Assembly (NCBI RefSeq): GCF_003610695.1
Contig: NZ_RAQH01000012.1
Location: 1 to 64,000 of the forward strand
Reading direction: 5' to 3'
DNA: 64,000 nucleotides
Source: Epilithonimonas arachidiradicis
Lineage (GTDB): Bacteria > Bacteroidota > Bacteroidia > Flavobacteriales > Weeksellaceae
Under the pieces are notes generated by a model, which saw nothing but the letters and a program-made list of their open reading frames with translations, ran no database searches and was not told the origin of the DNA. Within the stretch, counting starts at the first letter, position 1. The number at the start of each line of letters is the position of its first letter. This document shows, in pieces, positions 25,433-34,828 of this stretch. The translations under genes were made by a program, and so were the position numbers.

Positions 25433-25846
25433 CTAAAGACTTTCTGAATATGATTTGAAATTATCCAGAATTGCTTGCCAGCCTTGCTGCTGCATCTCCA
25501 AAGGATTTTGATTTTCCGGGTCAAAGTTTTCTGTGACTTTTGTTTTGTCATCGGACAGTTTTTCGAAAGTCACTTCCACTTGACGTCCATCTTCCATATG
25601 ATATTGGATTAACTGATTTTCTTTCACCTCATCATAATTCCCAACAAAATCAAAACCAAAACTTCCATCTTTTGCCTGCATCCGTACTTCTAACTTACCT
25701 CCAACTCTCAAATCATTTTTAGCAGAAGGACATTCCCAACTTTCGTGGGCGAAGTTCCATTTTACAATATGTTCCGGGTTATTGAATGCGTTCCAAACCT
25801 CATTAATTGGTTTATTAATTTCTGTTGTTATTGTTAATTTATTCAT
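25433..25846 (-). CDS. SRPBCC domain protein (AHSA1-like)
   Basis: 137 residues: TITTEINKPINEVWNAFNNPEHIVKWNF, DFVGNYDEVKENQLIQYHMEDGRQVEVTF and a final helix WQAILDNFKSYSE. It is the upstream-most member of the minus-strand SRPBCC/VOC series, separated from the next gene by palindromic element 2. Confidence 0.85.
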   Translation of the reverse strand: MNKLTITTEINKPINEVWNAFNNPEHIVKWNFAHESWECPSAKNDLRVGGKLEVRMQAKDGSFGFDFVGNYDEVKENQLIQYHMEDGRQVEVTFEKLSDDKTKVTENFDPENQNPLEMQQQGWQAILDNFKSYSESL

Positions 25847-25924
25847 TTGAATTGTTTTAAATCAAAGTTAATTTTATTCTGGCATGTTCAACTTGTCCTA
25901 GGACAATAATTGGTAACAAAACAA

Positions 25925-25952
25925 AAAAATCACTCTTAAAAGAGTGATTTTC
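25925..25952 (-). terminator. Terminator of the DUF3108 gene
   Basis: AAAATCACTCTT and AAGAGTGATTTT form a 12-bp stem with A/T flanks just past the stop of the minus-strand gene at 25959. Confidence 0.85.
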
Positions 25953-25958
25953 AATATA

Positions 25959-26726
25959 TTATTTTTTAAAACCTAACGGATACTTTACATTGCTGTAGCT
26001 ATCGATGCTTGCTTTAAGCGATCCAACTGCCAGCTCTGCTTTTATGAGAATTGGCACTCTGTTTTGATCATTGCTGACCCACATAGTAACCCCTTCTTTC
26101 TGTTTGAATACCCTTCCGCTAATCACAGAAGGAATGATTTTGAGACAATTGATTTTACCAAATTTAGTTGACAAGTTCTCTGTACCAACTACTTTCAACT
26201 GGAAAGGAAACAGTTCATCATCTACCCAGACATTCATCCTCACCACGCTTCCTACCTTGAGATTATCTGCCGGAAGACTTCTCAGATAATAAAAACAGGA
26301 CATCATATCCTGAACATCATTTGGAACTTTTACTGTTTTGGCGGGTCTGTCTGAATGCTTCTTATCGACTAAAACCAAGGTATTATTAGCCGGGTTAAAA
26401 GTACTTTGCAAATGCTGCGTATAACTGCCCTCTGAGACATTTCTCACATAGAAAAGTGGTTCCTTGTTCTCATTGATATAGCTCTCGTACACATCTTCCA
26501 CCTTGAAAAAAGCCTTTGCTGCACCACTAGTTTTGCCGGTTCCTCTTACATAAAATGCAGGCTGACCTTTATAAGATGTTTTGGTAGTGGCTAAAGTTGC
26601 ATTACCCGCCGTGATAAAGCCGTAATGGATCCTGTAACCCAAAACTTCTCCCGCATTGATATTATCAAACTGTGCAGAAACCGATGTGAACCATAAAAGC
26701 CCAACAAGAAAAAATAAATTCTTCAT
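25959..26726 (-). CDS. Secreted DUF3108 protein
   Basis: 255 residues with signal peptide (LFFLVGLLWFTSVSAQ). The family pattern is GEVLGYRIHYGFITAGNATL, the middle VPNDVQDMMSCFYYLRSL and VTMWVSNDQNRVPILIKAEL. Related proteins are periplasmic or envelope-associated, of unknown role. Confidence 0.85.
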   Translation of the reverse strand: MKNLFFLVGLLWFTSVSAQFDNINAGEVLGYRIHYGFITAGNATLATTKTSYKGQPAFYVRGTGKTSGAAKAFFKVEDVYESYINENKEPLFYVRNVSEGSYTQHLQSTFNPANNTLVLVDKKHSDRPAKTVKVPNDVQDMMSCFYYLRSLPADNLKVGSVVRMNVWVDDELFPFQLKVVGTENLSTKFGKINCLKIIPSVISGRVFKQKEGVTMWVSNDQNRVPILIKAELAVGSLKASIDSYSNVKYPLGFKK

Positions 26727-26782
26727 TAATTTCTAAATATAGATTTACCTTAGACAAATTATTTGCCAAATTTAAAAAAATA

Positions 26783-26806
26783 AAACCCTCCGCTTCCGAA
26801 GGGTTC
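26783..26806 (-). terminator. Terminator of the glycogen operon
   Basis: AACCCT (26784-26789) and AGGGTT (26800-26805) with CCG/CGA pairing, flanked by A/T runs, 20 bp after the glgC stop. Confidence 0.75.
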
Positions 26807-26825
26807 TATTAAATATATAAATTAT

Positions 26826-28094
26826 TTACATAATATTCGTACCGTCAGGAATGACTGCGTTTTTCTTCACAACCACAATTCCGTCTTTGATAGAGTGTGT
26901 GTCATAATCACCATCTGGGTGATGTTTCCCGCCGATGATTCTTACATTATTACCGATATAGCAGTTTTTATCCAAAATGGCTCTATCGATATAACAATAT
27001 TTTCCGATTCCCATACTAGTTTGGCCACTTTCTTCATTATCAGCCACTTCTTTGGCTGTTTGGTAATAATCAGCTCCCATTACATAAGAATTAACGATCG
27101 TTGTCCCCCGGTCAACTCTGGTTCGGTTTCCAATGATACAATTCTCAATCTTATCTGCTAAAATGATGCATCCGTCACCAAAAATGGTTTTGCTAACATA
27201 AGATCCATTGATCTTTGTTGGCGGTAACATTCTCGCTCTTGTGTAAATTGGATTGGAACTGAATAAATTAAATTGAGGTAAATCCTGTGCTAAATCGATA
27301 TTAGCTTCATAAAATGATTCGATAGTCCCTATGTCTGTCCAGTAACCATCATATTGATAGCTCAGTACATTGAGTTTCCCGATAGAAGCCGGAATGAAAT
27401 CTTTACCGAAATCATCCCCTTCATAATCTGCAAAAAGCTGTCTGAGAACATTCTTTGTGAAAACATAGATTCCCATAGAAGCAAGGTATTCTTTCCCTTT
27501 TGCCTTACTTTCATCGCTGGTTTCAGATTTCCAATCGACTAAGGCGTCCAGACTCGGCTTCTCTGTGAAAGCTGTAATGTTACCATCCTCATCAGATTTC
27601 ATAATTCCGAAACCTGTAGCATCTTTGGCATTAACAGGAATGGTAGCAATGGTAATGTCGCCGCCCTGCTCTTTATGAAAATTAATCATCTTTTGGAAAT
27701 CCATCTGATAAAGCTGGTCTCCGGAGAGAATCAAGATATATTCATATTCATATTTTTCAAGATGTTTCATGGTCTGGCGAACAGCGTCTGCTGTTCCCTG
27801 ATACCAATTCTCGTTCTCAACATTTTGTTCCGCTGCCAGGATATCTACAAACCCTTTGCTGAAAATATCAAAGTGATAAGAATTCTTGATATGGGAATTC
27901 AATGATGCTGAATTAAACTGAGTCAAAACCAATATCCTGTTAAGACCAGAATTAAGACAGTTCGAAATCGGGATGTCGACCAAACGGTACTTGCCTGCAA
28001 TTGGAACGGCTGGCTTGGATCTGGTATAAGTCAGAGGAAATAACCGGGTTCCTCTACCACCTCCTAAAACAATGGAGATTACACTTTCTTTCAT
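26826..28094 (-). CDS. glgC: Glucose-1-phosphate adenylyltransferase
   Basis: Makes ADP-glucose from glucose 1-phosphate and ATP, the glucosyl donor for glycogen. 422 residues. The pyrophosphorylase signature GGGRGTRLFPLT is near residue 11, with SKPAVPIAGKYRLVDIPISN, and the C-terminal half is a left-handed beta-helix (hexapeptide-like NCYIGNNVRIIGG). It is the last gene of the operon, 79 bp after glgA. Confidence 0.96.
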   Translation of the reverse strand: MKESVISIVLGGGRGTRLFPLTYTRSKPAVPIAGKYRLVDIPISNCLNSGLNRILVLTQFNSASLNSHIKNSYHFDIFSKGFVDILAAEQNVENENWYQGTADAVRQTMKHLEKYEYEYILILSGDQLYQMDFQKMINFHKEQGGDITIATIPVNAKDATGFGIMKSDEDGNITAFTEKPSLDALVDWKSETSDESKAKGKEYLASMGIYVFTKNVLRQLFADYEGDDFGKDFIPASIGKLNVLSYQYDGYWTDIGTIESFYEANIDLAQDLPQFNLFSSNPIYTRARMLPPTKINGSYVSKTIFGDGCIILADKIENCIIGNRTRVDRGTTIVNSYVMGADYYQTAKEVADNEESGQTSMGIGKYCYIDRAILDKNCYIGNNVRIIGGKHHPDGDYDTHSIKDGIVVVKKNAVIPDGTNIM

Positions 28095-28173
28095 AAAATG
28101 TGTTATGTTATTTATTTTTATTAAAGTTAATAATAGTTTTCAAATATTAAGCCAATGTTAACAGAAAATTTGA

Positions 28174-29580
28174 TTAATAATAATACATTTCCAAATAGTT
28201 CTGAGCAGAAGTTTCCCAGGAAAAGTCAAAGGACATATTGCTGTAGATCAATCCTGTCATCAGATCCTTCTGGCTGTAGATGTGCAAAGCTCTTTTGATG
28301 GCATGGACCGCATCATCTGCACCAGCATTGGTAAAGTTGAGTCCACTGCCACCAGTCGAAATATCCTGAACCGTATCTCTTAAACCACCTGTGTATCTCA
28401 CAATAGGAACTGTTCCATACCGCATAGAATACATCTGATTTAGTCCACAAGGTTCTACCCGACTTGGCATTAGCAAGAAATCTGCCGAAGCGTAAATCTG
28501 ATGCGACAAATATTCTTTATATCCCAAATCCAGCGCAAAATTAATACTGAATTTATACTGCAATTCTTTTAATTTGTTTTCGATGTATTGATTTCCCGAA
28601 CCGAGAACAATGATATTAAGCGAACCATTAGTTTCCTGGATGCTTTTCTCAACTATATCCGGCAAAAGGTCAGCACCTTTTTCTCCTGCAAATCTCCCAA
28701 TGAAGCCAAAGAGCGGCAGGTTAGGATTGAGTCCGTACTCGGCGCAAATGACCTTTTTGTTCTCCCACTTGCCTTCTCCGGCGTAATCTTTATTATAATT
28801 GAATTTTAGCATATCATCGGTTTCGGGATTCCAGACCTCTGTATCGATGCCATTGATAATCCCAAAAGCTTTTTGACGTTCCTGATTCATCAATGGCTCT
28901 AATCCCTGAAAACTGTAGAATAATTCCTCCAGATAACCTCCGGAAACCGCATTAAAAGCATTACAATTTTTTATCATTGTTGCCATGGGATTGATTCTGC
29001 CGTTCCAATCCAGAAGCCCTGATTTCTGTCCTTCAAAATGTGGTAAAAAACTGGACATTTGCCAGTCCATACTTCCCTGATATTCGCCGTTGTGAATCGT
29101 TCCAATGGTTTTGACACCTTTCAGAAAACTGAATTCATAACAATATTCTATCATAAAAGGAACCAATCCTGTATGATAATCGTGGCAGTGCAGGACATCC
29201 GGACGGATCTGCATTGCACTGAGCCAATGCAAAACCCCATGTTGAAACGCAATGAATTGTTCGCTCTCATCCCAATAGCCATAGACATTTTCTCTGTCTA
29301 ATAATCCCGGAATTTTCACCAGATAAAGATCAAATCCCAAAACACTGCTTTTCTCCTTAAAAACCTGAACCTGATACATATGTGAAGACTGATGAATGAA
29401 CCCGTCAAACACAATATCGAAGTCGTGGTTGTAGAAAAACGGTTTGTTATACCAGGGCATGATTACGCTGGCATCCAATCCCATTTTGTTTTGATATTTT
29501 GGTAAAGCGCCAACCACGTCCGCCAGTCCACCGACTTTTGCGACCGGATAACACTCCATAGAAAGGTGAAATATTTTCAT
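28174..29580 (-). CDS. glgA: Glycogen synthase (GT5)
   Basis: Adds glucose from ADP-glucose to the growing alpha-1,4 chain. 468 residues. The N-terminal ADP-glucose-binding motif KVGGLADVVGALP begins at about residue 15; the GT-B C-terminal domain has GFIGRFAGEKGADLL and the PSRVEPCGLNQMYSMRYG signature. It is 15 bp downstream of glgB. Confidence 0.96.
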   Translation of the reverse strand: MKIFHLSMECYPVAKVGGLADVVGALPKYQNKMGLDASVIMPWYNKPFFYNHDFDIVFDGFIHQSSHMYQVQVFKEKSSVLGFDLYLVKIPGLLDRENVYGYWDESEQFIAFQHGVLHWLSAMQIRPDVLHCHDYHTGLVPFMIEYCYEFSFLKGVKTIGTIHNGEYQGSMDWQMSSFLPHFEGQKSGLLDWNGRINPMATMIKNCNAFNAVSGGYLEELFYSFQGLEPLMNQERQKAFGIINGIDTEVWNPETDDMLKFNYNKDYAGEGKWENKKVICAEYGLNPNLPLFGFIGRFAGEKGADLLPDIVEKSIQETNGSLNIIVLGSGNQYIENKLKELQYKFSINFALDLGYKEYLSHQIYASADFLLMPSRVEPCGLNQMYSMRYGTVPIVRYTGGLRDTVQDISTGGSGLNFTNAGADDAVHAIKRALHIYSQKDLMTGLIYSNMSFDFSWETSAQNYLEMYYY

Positions 29581-29595
29581 ATATCTCTCTTAATT

Positions 29596-31542
29596 TTATT
29601 TTTTACGTTTCAGGAAGTCCACAATATTGGATTTCTTGATTAATTTACTTTGTTTCAAAACAATACCGGATAACGGGGGTAATTTGATGATAATCGAGTT
29701 CTTTCTGTTGTTCCAGCCTTCATCTAATCTTTGAGAAATGACGGCTTCTACTCCGCTTCCGCTGTATTTTTTGTCATCAGAGTTCAGAATCACTTTCCAG
29801 TCTGTATTTTCATCCACGCCAATTCTGTAATCGAAACTTCTTGGGGTTAGGTTCAAGACCGTCATCAGCACTTCTTTGTCGTGTTTGCTTTTTCTAAGAT
29901 AAATAAAAATGGAATTATCCCTATCGTCACCGTCAACCCATTCGTAACCATATGGCGAGAATTGCAATTCATATAAGGCGGGATGAGTTTTGTATAAGAA
30001 ATTCAAATCCCGAACAAACTCCTGAAGATTCTTATGAACAGGATACTGAAGCAAATGCCAATCGAGGGAACTTGTGAAATTCCATTCATTGGTTTGAGCA
30101 AACTCGTCGCCCATAAAAAGCAATTTTGCTCCCGGATTCGTGAACATATAAATATACATTGCGCGCAGATTGGCAAACTTCTGCCATTCATCGCCCGGCA
30201 TTTTGTAAATCAGGCTGCTTTTTCCGTGCACCACCTCATCGTGAGACAGAGGCATCATATAATTTTCATTATACATATATGTGCTTGTGAACGTGATTTT
30301 GTTGTGATGGTATTTCCTATGAATCGGGTCTTCTTTGAAATAATCCAATGTATCGTGCATCCAGCCCATCATCCACTTCATCCCAAAACCGATTCCGTCA
30401 TCGTGGACAGGTTTGGTTAATTTTGGAAAATCGGAGCTTTCTTCCGCAATGGTCTGAACATCAGGGAATTCTTTATAAACTGCTGTATTGAAATCCTGCA
30501 AAAACTGTTTTGCTTCCAGATTGACATTTCCACCATAGATATTTGGCTCCCATTCGCCATCATTTCTGGAATAATCGAGATGAAGCATAGAGGTTACCGC
30601 ATCTACTCGTAATCCATCAGCGTGATAACGGTCTAGCCAAAATATCGCATTTGAAATCAGGAACGATTTGACTTCGGGTCTCCCGTAATTGAAAATATAA
30701 GATTTCCAGTCGGGATGAAAACCTTTTCTAGGGTCTTCGTGTTCGTATAAAAAAGAACCATCAAAACGATGCAGTCCATTGGCATCTCCCGGAAAATGAG
30801 ACGGGACCCAATCCAGAAAAACACCGATATTATTTTTATGAAGTTCAGAAATCAGGTACATCAATTCCTGTGGTCCGCCAAATCTTGAGGTTGCCGCATA
30901 GAATCCCGTAATCTGATAGCCCCAACTCGGGTCGTAGGGATATTCCATAACTGGCATAAATTCTACGTGTGTAAAATTCATTGCTTTGAGATACGGAATT
31001 AACTTGTCCGCTATTTCGCCATAACTAAGGAAACGTTCAGGATTATTTGGGTCACGCATCCAGGAACCGAGATGCATTTCGTAAACGGAAATCGGAGATT
31101 CGAGACTGTTGTATCGCCAACGTTTTTCCATCCAGTCTTTGTCCTGCCACTCGTACCAGGTGGTACAAACTGCAGAACCCGCCTGCATTGCGTTTTCAAA
31201 ACAAAGTCCGTATGGGTCTGCTTTTTCCAACAAAACGCCCTCTGTTGTTCTGATACCATATTTATAAACTTCGCCAAAATCCAAATCGGGAATAAAGCCT
31301 TCCCAAATCCCGGATTGGTCCCAACGCCCAGCCAACTTGTGTGAAAAAGAATTCCACTGATTGAAATTCCCTATTACGGAAACTTCTGTTGCTGTTGGTG
31401 CCCAGACTGCAAAATAAACCCCGGAAATGCCCTCGACCTCAACCTTATGAGAACCGAACTTTTCGTAAAGCCTAGTATGTTTTCCCGAACGGAAAAGGTA
31501 AATATCAAAATCGGAGAATAGTGAGTATGGCTGAACCGACAT
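29596..31542 (-). CDS. glgB: 1,4-alpha-glucan branching enzyme
   Basis: Makes alpha-1,6 branches in glycogen. 648 residues: CBM48 domain (about 30-120, VYFAVWAPTATEVSVIGNFN), GH13 catalytic barrel with DGLRVDAVTSML (nucleophile Asp), AEESSDFP (acid/base Glu) and PLSHDEVVHG (transition-state Asp), and a C-terminal beta domain. It is the first gene of the glgB-glgA-glgC operon. Confidence 0.97.
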   Translation of the reverse strand: MSVQPYSLFSDFDIYLFRSGKHTRLYEKFGSHKVEVEGISGVYFAVWAPTATEVSVIGNFNQWNSFSHKLAGRWDQSGIWEGFIPDLDFGEVYKYGIRTTEGVLLEKADPYGLCFENAMQAGSAVCTTWYEWQDKDWMEKRWRYNSLESPISVYEMHLGSWMRDPNNPERFLSYGEIADKLIPYLKAMNFTHVEFMPVMEYPYDPSWGYQITGFYAATSRFGGPQELMYLISELHKNNIGVFLDWVPSHFPGDANGLHRFDGSFLYEHEDPRKGFHPDWKSYIFNYGRPEVKSFLISNAIFWLDRYHADGLRVDAVTSMLHLDYSRNDGEWEPNIYGGNVNLEAKQFLQDFNTAVYKEFPDVQTIAEESSDFPKLTKPVHDDGIGFGMKWMMGWMHDTLDYFKEDPIHRKYHHNKITFTSTYMYNENYMMPLSHDEVVHGKSSLIYKMPGDEWQKFANLRAMYIYMFTNPGAKLLFMGDEFAQTNEWNFTSSLDWHLLQYPVHKNLQEFVRDLNFLYKTHPALYELQFSPYGYEWVDGDDRDNSIFIYLRKSKHDKEVLMTVLNLTPRSFDYRIGVDENTDWKVILNSDDKKYSGSGVEAVISQRLDEGWNNRKNSIIIKLPPLSGIVLKQSKLIKKSNIVDFLKRKK

Positions 31543-31717
31543 AGACTTATTATAAATGATGAATTATTAATTATAAATGACGACTTGTCATCAATTATAA
31601 TACCTTTACCAAGATAGCGAAATTAATCGGTATGGCATTATAATAATTTTGTTAATTAGTATTAAAGTTTTTTGGTAGGGTCAAAGTTGATAATGGCAAT
31701 TATCAGAAGGCATTTTG

Positions 31718-31916
31718 TTATGTTGGGGAAGCCGAATATCCAATCCCGTGATGGTATAGCTGCTCTTTCCCTTCATTGTCATAGAAAGAGATGACAACAG
31801 TTCTACCTATACATCGTTCTGATTCAATTGGTAATGTTGGCGTGGTTGTAAGTCGTTGAAATGAGTCAGGATTTTTCCGGAACTCTAAGGACTGTACACT
31901 TAATCAATTCTTTCAT
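31718..31916 (-). pseudogene. Small frameshifted gene, unknown family
   Basis: From an ATG at 31916 (MKELIKCTVLRVPE) the frame breaks at a run of five A (31872-31876 as T on the plus strand). Removing one base continues into NPDSFQRLTTTPTLPIESE...RTVVISFYDNEGKEQLYHHG and a stop at 31718, about 65 residues in all. The protein text is coherent on both sides of the break, so this was a gene. Product not recognised. Confidence 0.5.
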
Positions 31917-31922
31917 AGTACC

Positions 31923-32003
31923 TTACGCTAAATCAGAAACAGAATAAGCGAAGTTTATATGTTTTATATTAACGCAATGCGTAAATTTGGGAGTTAGCGG
32001 TAA
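31923..32003 (+). repeat. attC-like site A (degenerate) or array entry point
   Basis: Left end TTACGCTAA (31923-31931), right end GTTAGCGGTAA (31993-32003); the two ends are inverted repeats with one indel. It is shorter and looser than the other sites. It may be a decayed attC or an attachment point for the first cassette. Confidence 0.5.
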
Positions 32004-32021
32004 TTATTTCCAAACACACGT

Positions 32022-32783
32022 ATGAAAACTGATGACATAAAAAGCACAAAAGATTTTATTAACTTCCTTTCAAAAGCAAAAGATTGTTTTTTACCATATG
32101 AAAGTGAAGAAAAAATCAATGCTATTTCGAGAACTGCATTTCATTCAGAAGTTTTATATATTCTTCCTGAAACACACGATTTGAAAAACATAGTAAATTA
32201 CAATAACATAAAATTCGTTCAAATTAATAATTACAAAATTGACAAACAGGGATTTAAAATACTAAAAGAGCATAAAGACAAATTTGAAAATGTAAAGCAT
32301 CTTAATATTTGGAACATTAAACAAAATGATTTAGAGCTACTTGAATTATTCCCTAATGTTACTCACTTATTGATTTCATATATTGGGAAAGCTGATTTTT
32401 CGTACAAAGGATTAGATTATTTAAACAAATTAGAAACAATTGTTTTAAGTAATGTAAATAAAATAACAGATTTCAATTTTTTGACAACATCACAAAAGGA
32501 AAAAATCAAGCATCTTCATCTAACTTACACTGCAAATCTCACAAAATTTGACGGAATTGAAGATTTTAAAAACTTAGAAACATTAACTCTCTTTGCATCA
32601 ACAATGGAAAGCAGAAAGACTGTTAATATAGAAAGTTTAAATGGGCTTGAAAAACTATCCAATCTTAGAAGTTTTGAGATTGATTATTTCAAGTTTAATA
32701 TGGATGTGTTAAAAGCAAAATTAAAACAACTAAAAAACTTGAAACATTATAAAATAAAAAATGACACTTACGAAAATATATAA
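32022..32783 (+). CDS. Leucine-rich-repeat-like protein (cassette 1)
   Basis: 253 residues, no signal peptide. From about residue 80 on there are irregular LRR-like turns: VKHLNIWNIKQNDLELLELF, VTHLLISYIG, LETIVLSNVNKITDF, IKHLHLTYTANLTKFDGI, LETLTLFAST and LRSFEIDYFKF. A cytosolic binding or scaffold role is likely; partner unknown. It begins 20 bp after site A and its stop is 5 bp before site B, as in integron cassettes. Confidence 0.65.
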   Translation: MKTDDIKSTKDFINFLSKAKDCFLPYESEEKINAISRTAFHSEVLYILPETHDLKNIVNYNNIKFVQINNYKIDKQGFKILKEHKDKFENVKHLNIWNIKQNDLELLELFPNVTHLLISYIGKADFSYKGLDYLNKLETIVLSNVNKITDFNFLTTSQKEKIKHLHLTYTANLTKFDGIEDFKNLETLTLFASTMESRKTVNIESLNGLEKLSNLRSFEIDYFKFNMDVLKAKLKQLKNLKHYKIKNDTYENI

Positions 32784-32787
32784 CTAC

Positions 32788-32882
32788 CACTAACAAGGTT
32801 TCTTGCATCAGGCAGCTGACGTAAAAAATATAAACTTTGTGCTCCGAAACCCACCGAACGCAAAGCTCCGAACCGTTGTCTG
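32788..32882 (+). repeat. attC-like site B
   Basis: Opens CACTAACAAGGTTTC 5 bp after the stop of cassette 1 and closes GAACCGTTGTC. The ends pair (AAC-GGTT-C with GAACC-GTT). Two copies of GCTCCGAAnCC lie in the right half. Confidence 0.6.
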
Positions 32883-33217
32883 CAATATTTTTATACAACT
32901 CTACTCTATCAAATCTTTCGAAATTGTATTTAATTGAATTTCCAAAAATGAATATTCTAAAATTTGAAAATCGAAAATCGAGAGGTCTAAATTGAAAATT
33001 CTTAAGAACTGACAATTTGAATTTAATGGAAAAAAAAGAAGATGGCAAAAAATGAAAATTAGCAGGGAATTTACGGTTAAAAACGTAGCTGAAAAATAAA
33101 TTCAAAAAATAAACTGACGAAAAACGAAATTTAATTGAATAATAAATCGCTGAATTTCTGCTTCAACAAATCGAAATGAATGCACGAAATTTCCGATTCG
33201 ACTGGATAAAAAATACT
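32883..33217 (+). other. Cassette 2: no convincing ORF
   Basis: About 335 bp of AT-rich sequence between sites B and C. The plus strand has only ORFs under 20 codons; the minus-strand ORF here runs across site B and looks like a shadow. It could be a decayed gene, or a cassette carrying a promoter or RNA. Confidence 0.45.
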
Positions 33218-33355
33218 GCAGACAACATCGGCTTGGCAATAGCGAAGCTGAATCCAACAAATTGAAGCTTTGTTTTTCTATTTTATTTTGTATTTTAGTT
33301 GAAACATTTCCGCTTCGGTAGCTCCGCTATCGACAAACCGTGGGACGTTAGCGGC
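33218..33355 (+). repeat. attC-like site C
   Basis: Left arm TGCAGACAACATCGGCTTGG then CAATAGCGAAGC; right arm GCTCCGCTATCGACAAACCG then TGGGACGTTAGCG. The arms are imperfect inverted repeats over about 35 bp. It closes with CGTTAGCGG directly before cassette 3. Confidence 0.75.
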
Positions 33356-33395
33356 AATGCTTGACCGGCTGCAATCTGAAAAACAAAAACACGAA

Positions 33396-34022
33396 ATGAA
33401 AATAGAAATTTTAGAAAAAATAAAACAGCTTGGAGGAAATATTGAAAACGTTAAAGGAAACTCATTAGCAGAAGATATACTTTCTATAACTTTTGACACT
33501 GTACTTTATCAAAAACCAGAAGACACACCTTGGCAAACAGCCGAAGATGCCGAACCAATATATGGAATTGGAGAATTTATCAATGAAAACGAAGAACTTT
33601 TCAAAACCGACAAGCAGGCTCTTTATGACAAGATAATTGATAAATATTTTCGCTTAACAAAAGAAGGTTATGGACAAGTATTTTGGCAGCCAAAACTTTT
33701 TACACCTTTCAAAGAAGGAACAGGTGATTATGAAGAGTGGAATTCTGACTTTACTGACGAAAACACAGATTTGACCAAAATAATAAAGTTTACAAACGAC
33801 GAAACGCCCGACTTTATTGAAATATTCTATAGTTATGGATTTCCTGACAATTATTACATCTGCTTGTCTGACCCAAATTTAGAAAATCCAACTTTATTTG
33901 GAACTGACCACGAAGTCTATTTTAGAGAGGTAACGAACGAAGGAAGTCTTGAAGATTTCTTAAACACATTTATGACAAAAGAAGAACTTATAGAAATTGT
34001 AAAAAAACGAATAGAAAAATAA
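33396..34022 (+). CDS. Hypothetical protein (cassette 3), possibly SMI1/KNR4-like
   Basis: About 208 residues from MKIEILEKIKQLGGNIENVKG; an upstream in-frame Met at 33357 lies inside the end of site C and is less likely. It is acidic and soluble. The C-terminal part (FIEIFYSYGFPDNYYICLSD...LFGTDHEVYFREV...LEDFLNTF) resembles SUKH (SMI1/KNR4) proteins in pattern only. SUKH proteins often act as immunity proteins, but no toxin is nearby. Confidence 0.6.
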   Translation: MKIEILEKIKQLGGNIENVKGNSLAEDILSITFDTVLYQKPEDTPWQTAEDAEPIYGIGEFINENEELFKTDKQALYDKIIDKYFRLTKEGYGQVFWQPKLFTPFKEGTGDYEEWNSDFTDENTDLTKIIKFTNDETPDFIEIFYSYGFPDNYYICLSDPNLENPTLFGTDHEVYFREVTNEGSLEDFLNTFMTKEELIEIVKKRIEK

Positions 34023-34027
34023 CACTA

Positions 34028-34162
34028 CCGCCAACAAAGGTTTTGCTCAAAGTGGACTGAATTGCAAAATTCAACAGCAGTTTTTCAATTAAACATTAGT
34101 GTAATAATACAAGCTTTTGTTCTTCGATTGCTCACCATCGCAAATCCCCGAAACGTTAGCTG
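34028..34162 (+). repeat. attC-like site D
   Basis: Left arm CCGCCAACAAAGGTTTTGC starts 5 bp after the cassette 3 stop. The right arm is CACCATCGCAAATCCCCGAAACGTTAGC (two parts). The inner TTCTTCGATTG matches sites E and F. Confidence 0.75.
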
Positions 34163-34192
34163 ATATTCTAAATGAGAAATACTAGAAAATAA

Positions 34193-34828
34193 ATGAATAA
34201 AATATTTCAATTTAATCGATGCCTTACAAACGGAATGGATTATTTCATAGGTGCAGACCCATACGCTTTGTTGACTTTTAAAAAAAGAAATAACCTTGAT
34301 GACGATTTGCTAACGGAATTTACAACAAACGATAGCGGGGATAATGTTGTGACTGAAGGAATAATGATACCTCTTGAAAAATGTGCAATTGTACCGCATA
34401 CTATTTACGTGAATTTTAGCGAGAAAAATCGCGTATTGACAAATGAGGAAAATGATTTTCAATTTAAAGAAGGGAGTTATCCTTTAAAGATTGTAAGTGG
34501 AATTTTTTGTGTTTTCGCAATTGACTATTTAGAAAACTTTACAGAAGAAGCGGTAGAAAACATTATAACACTTTATCGAGACAAAAATTACGCAATAATT
34601 GATTTGGATAATGGTTGGTATTCTGTAGAAATTCTTGCCGGACTTACTCAACAAAATTTTGAAAAATCTTCCTATCACTGGGGAGAAATTATGGATGATA
34701 TGGAACCAACTTTTGAATTTTGCCTACATAAACAAGTTGAAAAACCAAAACTAACAGCAAAACTTAACCGAGAATATAAAATCGAAATTAATAAGGACAT
34801 TTATAAAAACAGAAGAATTTTTAAATAG
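34193..34828 (+). CDS. Hypothetical protein (cassette 4)
   Basis: 211 residues, soluble, acidic, no signal peptide. It starts MNKIFQFNRCLTNGMDYFIG; other notable text is IPLEKCAIVPHTIYVNF, DLDNGWYSVEILAG and SSYHWGEIMDDMEPTFEFCL. Family not recognised. Its stop TAG (34826-34828) overlaps the first base of site E, the tight gene-to-attC spacing typical of cassettes. Confidence 0.65.
   Translation: MNKIFQFNRCLTNGMDYFIGADPYALLTFKKRNNLDDDLLTEFTTNDSGDNVVTEGIMIPLEKCAIVPHTIYVNFSEKNRVLTNEENDFQFKEGSYPLKIVSGIFCVFAIDYLENFTEEAVENIITLYRDKNYAIIDLDNGWYSVEILAGLTQQNFEKSSYHWGEIMDDMEPTFEFCLHKQVEKPKLTAKLNREYKIEINKDIYKNRRIFK

Noticed and set aside
32695-33105. 136-codon minus-strand ORF
   Set aside because: It crosses attC-like site B and the end of cassette 1; the protein is low-complexity Phe/Leu-rich and probably a shadow.
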